From Paracoccaceae bacterium (GTDB taxonomy: Bacteria; Pseudomonadota; Alphaproteobacteria; Rhodobacterales; Rhodobacteraceae): DNA of 7,511 nucleotides. Shown here in pieces: positions 5,966 through 7,511 of the stretch (within the stretch, counting starts at the first letter, position 1; each line of letters begins with the position of its first letter). The notes under the pieces were generated by a model that was given only the letters and a program-made list of their open reading frames with translations, was not told the DNA's origin and made no database searches. The stretch lies in the NCBI GenBank assembly GCA_007131465.1, contig SLQN01000081.1, positions 1-7,511 on the forward strand, written 5' to 3'. The translations under genes were made by a program, and so were the position numbers.

Positions 5966-7511
5966 ATGACAACATTGCCCGAATTCTCGGCTCGCCTTGG
6001 CCTGCCCTTCCTGCAAGCCGCGCAGGCGCAAAAGCATGTCACCCTGAACGAAGCGCTGCTCAGGCTGGACACGCTGGTCCATCTGACACTGGAAGGGCTG
6101 AATGCCACCACCCCGCCTGCCGTGGTGGAGGAGGGCATGATCTGGGCACTGGGGGGCGCGCCGTCCGGGCCGTGGGTCGGCAACCCGCTGGCGCTGGCGG
6201 TGCGGGTGGGCGATGGCTGGGAGTTCATCCTGCCCGCCGAGGGCTGGCGCGCGACGCTGCGCAGCAGCGGCGCAGTGCTGGTCTGGACCGGCAGCGACTG
6301 GCAGGCCCCGCCCCTGCCCGCGGATCTGAGCGTCGAATCGCTGGGCGTCAATGCCTCTGCCGATACCACCAACCGCCTGACGGTCGCATCCGAGGCGAGC
6401 CTGCTGACCCATGCCGGCGCGGGCCACCAGGTCAAGATCAACAAGGCAGGCGTTTCTGACACGGCCAGCCTGCTCTATCAAAGTGGCTGGTCGGGCCGCG
6501 CCGAAATCGGGCTGGCAGGATCGGACGACCTGAGCGTCAAGGTAAGCCCCGATGGCGCGACCTGGGTCACAGGGCTTTTATTCTCGGCAGCGACCGGACA
6601 GGCGTCTTGCCCCGCAGGGCTGGAAGTGGAGGGACTGCTGACCGGCACGGCCATCACCCAAAGCGCGACCGACACGACCGAAGGCAGGATCACGAAAACC
6701 GGCGATTTCGGGCTGGGGCTGGCGCGGCCCGAAAGCGGGGTCTCGGTCAGCGGGGTGTATCTGGGCGCGCCGGATATCGCCGAGGGCGAGATCCTGCTTC
6801 TATGCAAGGCCCGGACACCCGGAACGGCGCTGCGCGGCGAGATTGTCAGCCATCACGCGCTTGGCATGACCAGCGCCGCGCAATCGGGCTGGCGCGCGCG
6901 ACTTGATCATGTCGTCGCGGCCGATGGCACGCGGCGCAGCAGCTATGACCTGCAGCGGCTGGATGCAGTGGCAGGGCTGGAACTGGTGCAGTTCCGTTTG
7001 GGTGGGACCGACTATCTCGGCCTGCGCAGCACCCTGCCCGGCAGTGCCGCACCACTCGCGCAGGGGCATCTGCGTTTCAGCGGCACGCTGACGCCGGACC
7101 CGCTGGCCTTTACGCGCATCCCCCCTGCCGATCTGGACAGCTGGGACACCGGCACGGACACGCCCGACGGGGCCATCTATGACGGGCTGGCGCAGGGCGA
7201 TCCCGTGGTGGACCGCTATGGCAAGGGCGCGGGCTGGGCAGGGCAGGTCCATCTGCTGAACGAGGCCGAAATCATGACGCGGCGCAGCATCGTGGGCGAT
7301 GTCGCGGCCCTGCCCGATGCCGACGGGCTGTGGCAGGGCGCGGCCATGTCGCCGGTCCTGACCACCCCGGAGGGGACGTATCTGCGCCTTGCCAATGGCT
7401 TTCAGCTTTGCCTGCTGGCCGATGTGACCGGGGTTGATGTCGACATCGCAGACGGCGCGCTGTTTCGCAGCGCCGATATCGACCTGCCCTTGCCCGCCGC
7501 GTTCACATCAA
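5966..7511 (+). CDS. DUF2793-containing phage tail/spike-like protein, 3' partial
   Basis: Open frame of 515 codons running off the window. Residues about 11-115 match the DUF2793 pattern: LPFLQAAQAQKHVTLNEALL (13-32), then Trp-rich short strands (W60, W70, W86, W94, W107, W112) ending in VWTGSDW. DUF2793 proteins are known mainly from alphaproteobacterial prophages and related particles as tail-fibre or spike-like components. Next comes a segment with SADTTNRLTV (131-140) and SGRAEIGLAGSDD (176-188), which resembles the shaft region of such fibres, then KTGDFGLG (244-251), a motif recurrent in phage tail proteins. The remainder (about 255-515) is beta-rich, unassigned and may be receptor-binding. 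The ATG at 5966 has only a modest CAGGA (5950-5954) at 11 bases. Base use matches the neighbours, so there is no sign of recent transfer. No other phage gene is visible in the window. Confidence 0.85.
   Translation, partial: MTTLPEFSARLGLPFLQAAQAQKHVTLNEALLRLDTLVHLTLEGLNATTPPAVVEEGMIWALGGAPSGPWVGNPLALAVRVGDGWEFILPAEGWRATLRSSGAVLVWTGSDWQAPPLPADLSVESLGVNASADTTNRLTVASEASLLTHAGAGHQVKINKAGVSDTASLLYQSGWSGRAEIGLAGSDDLSVKVSPDGATWVTGLLFSAATGQASCPAGLEVEGLLTGTAITQSATDTTEGRITKTGDFGLGLARPESGVSVSGVYLGAPDIAEGEILLLCKARTPGTALRGEIVSHHALGMTSAAQSGWRARLDHVVAADGTRRSSYDLQRLDAVAGLELVQFRLGGTDYLGLRSTLPGSAAPLAQGHLRFSGTLTPDPLAFTRIPPADLDSWDTGTDTPDGAIYDGLAQGDPVVDRYGKGAGWAGQVHLLNEAEIMTRRSIVGDVAALPDADGLWQGAAMSPVLTTPEGTYLRLANGFQLCLLADVTGVDVDIADGALFRSADIDLPLPAAFTS

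Noticed and set aside
5906..6481. A 191-codon - strand frame opposite the start of the DUF2793 gene
   Set aside because: The + strand frame continues open for 515 codons with DUF2793 motifs; the antisense product has no recognisable feature.

Overview
The window is about 7.5 kb of GC-rich, densely coding DNA. Its composition and the protein sequences suggest an alphaproteobacterium, most likely a Rhodobacterales (Rhodobacter/Roseobacter-type) chromosome. Points in favour are a lone LolC/E-type permease followed by LolD, a DUF2793 protein of the kind common in that group, and a DsbA/Com1-like protein with an ScsC-type N-terminus. This placement comes from remembered family resemblance, not from a database search.

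Left part (1-2744, + strand): the 3' end of a DsbA-family thiol oxidoreductase gene cut by the window edge, then a two-gene lipoprotein-export unit. lolC encodes the inner-membrane permease and lolD its ATPase; the two overlap by 8 bases. Together they should lift mature outer-membrane lipoproteins out of the inner membrane and hand them to LolA. A hairpin-rich convergent spacer (2745-2845) separates this unit from the next.

Middle (2846-3925, - strand): a GntR/FCD-type regulator gene and, 18 bases downstream, a small secreted two-cysteine protein of unknown function. The regulator is divergent from a + strand pair (4058-5843): a CoxG-like SRPBCC protein and an FMN-dependent alpha-hydroxy-acid (lactate-type) dehydrogenase. 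The 132-base divergent region carries repeated GTGAT/ATCAC half-sites that could be the regulator's operators. The coxG-lldD spacer can fold into a hairpin whose 3' arm contains the ribosome binding site of the dehydrogenase gene. No carbon monoxide dehydrogenase genes are present, so the CoxG-like protein may serve the dehydrogenase instead, for example in quinone or membrane coupling; that is an inference.

Right part (5844-7511, + strand): a terminator-like hairpin, a second nested inverted repeat, and a long open frame for a DUF2793 phage tail/spike-type protein that runs off the end. It is the only phage-like gene visible.

Most of the window looks like ordinary chromosome. The points most worth a second look are the regulator-coxG-lldD module, its putative RNA hairpin, and the isolated DUF2793 gene. 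I found no CRISPR array, tRNA, rRNA, insertion sequence or clear defence system.
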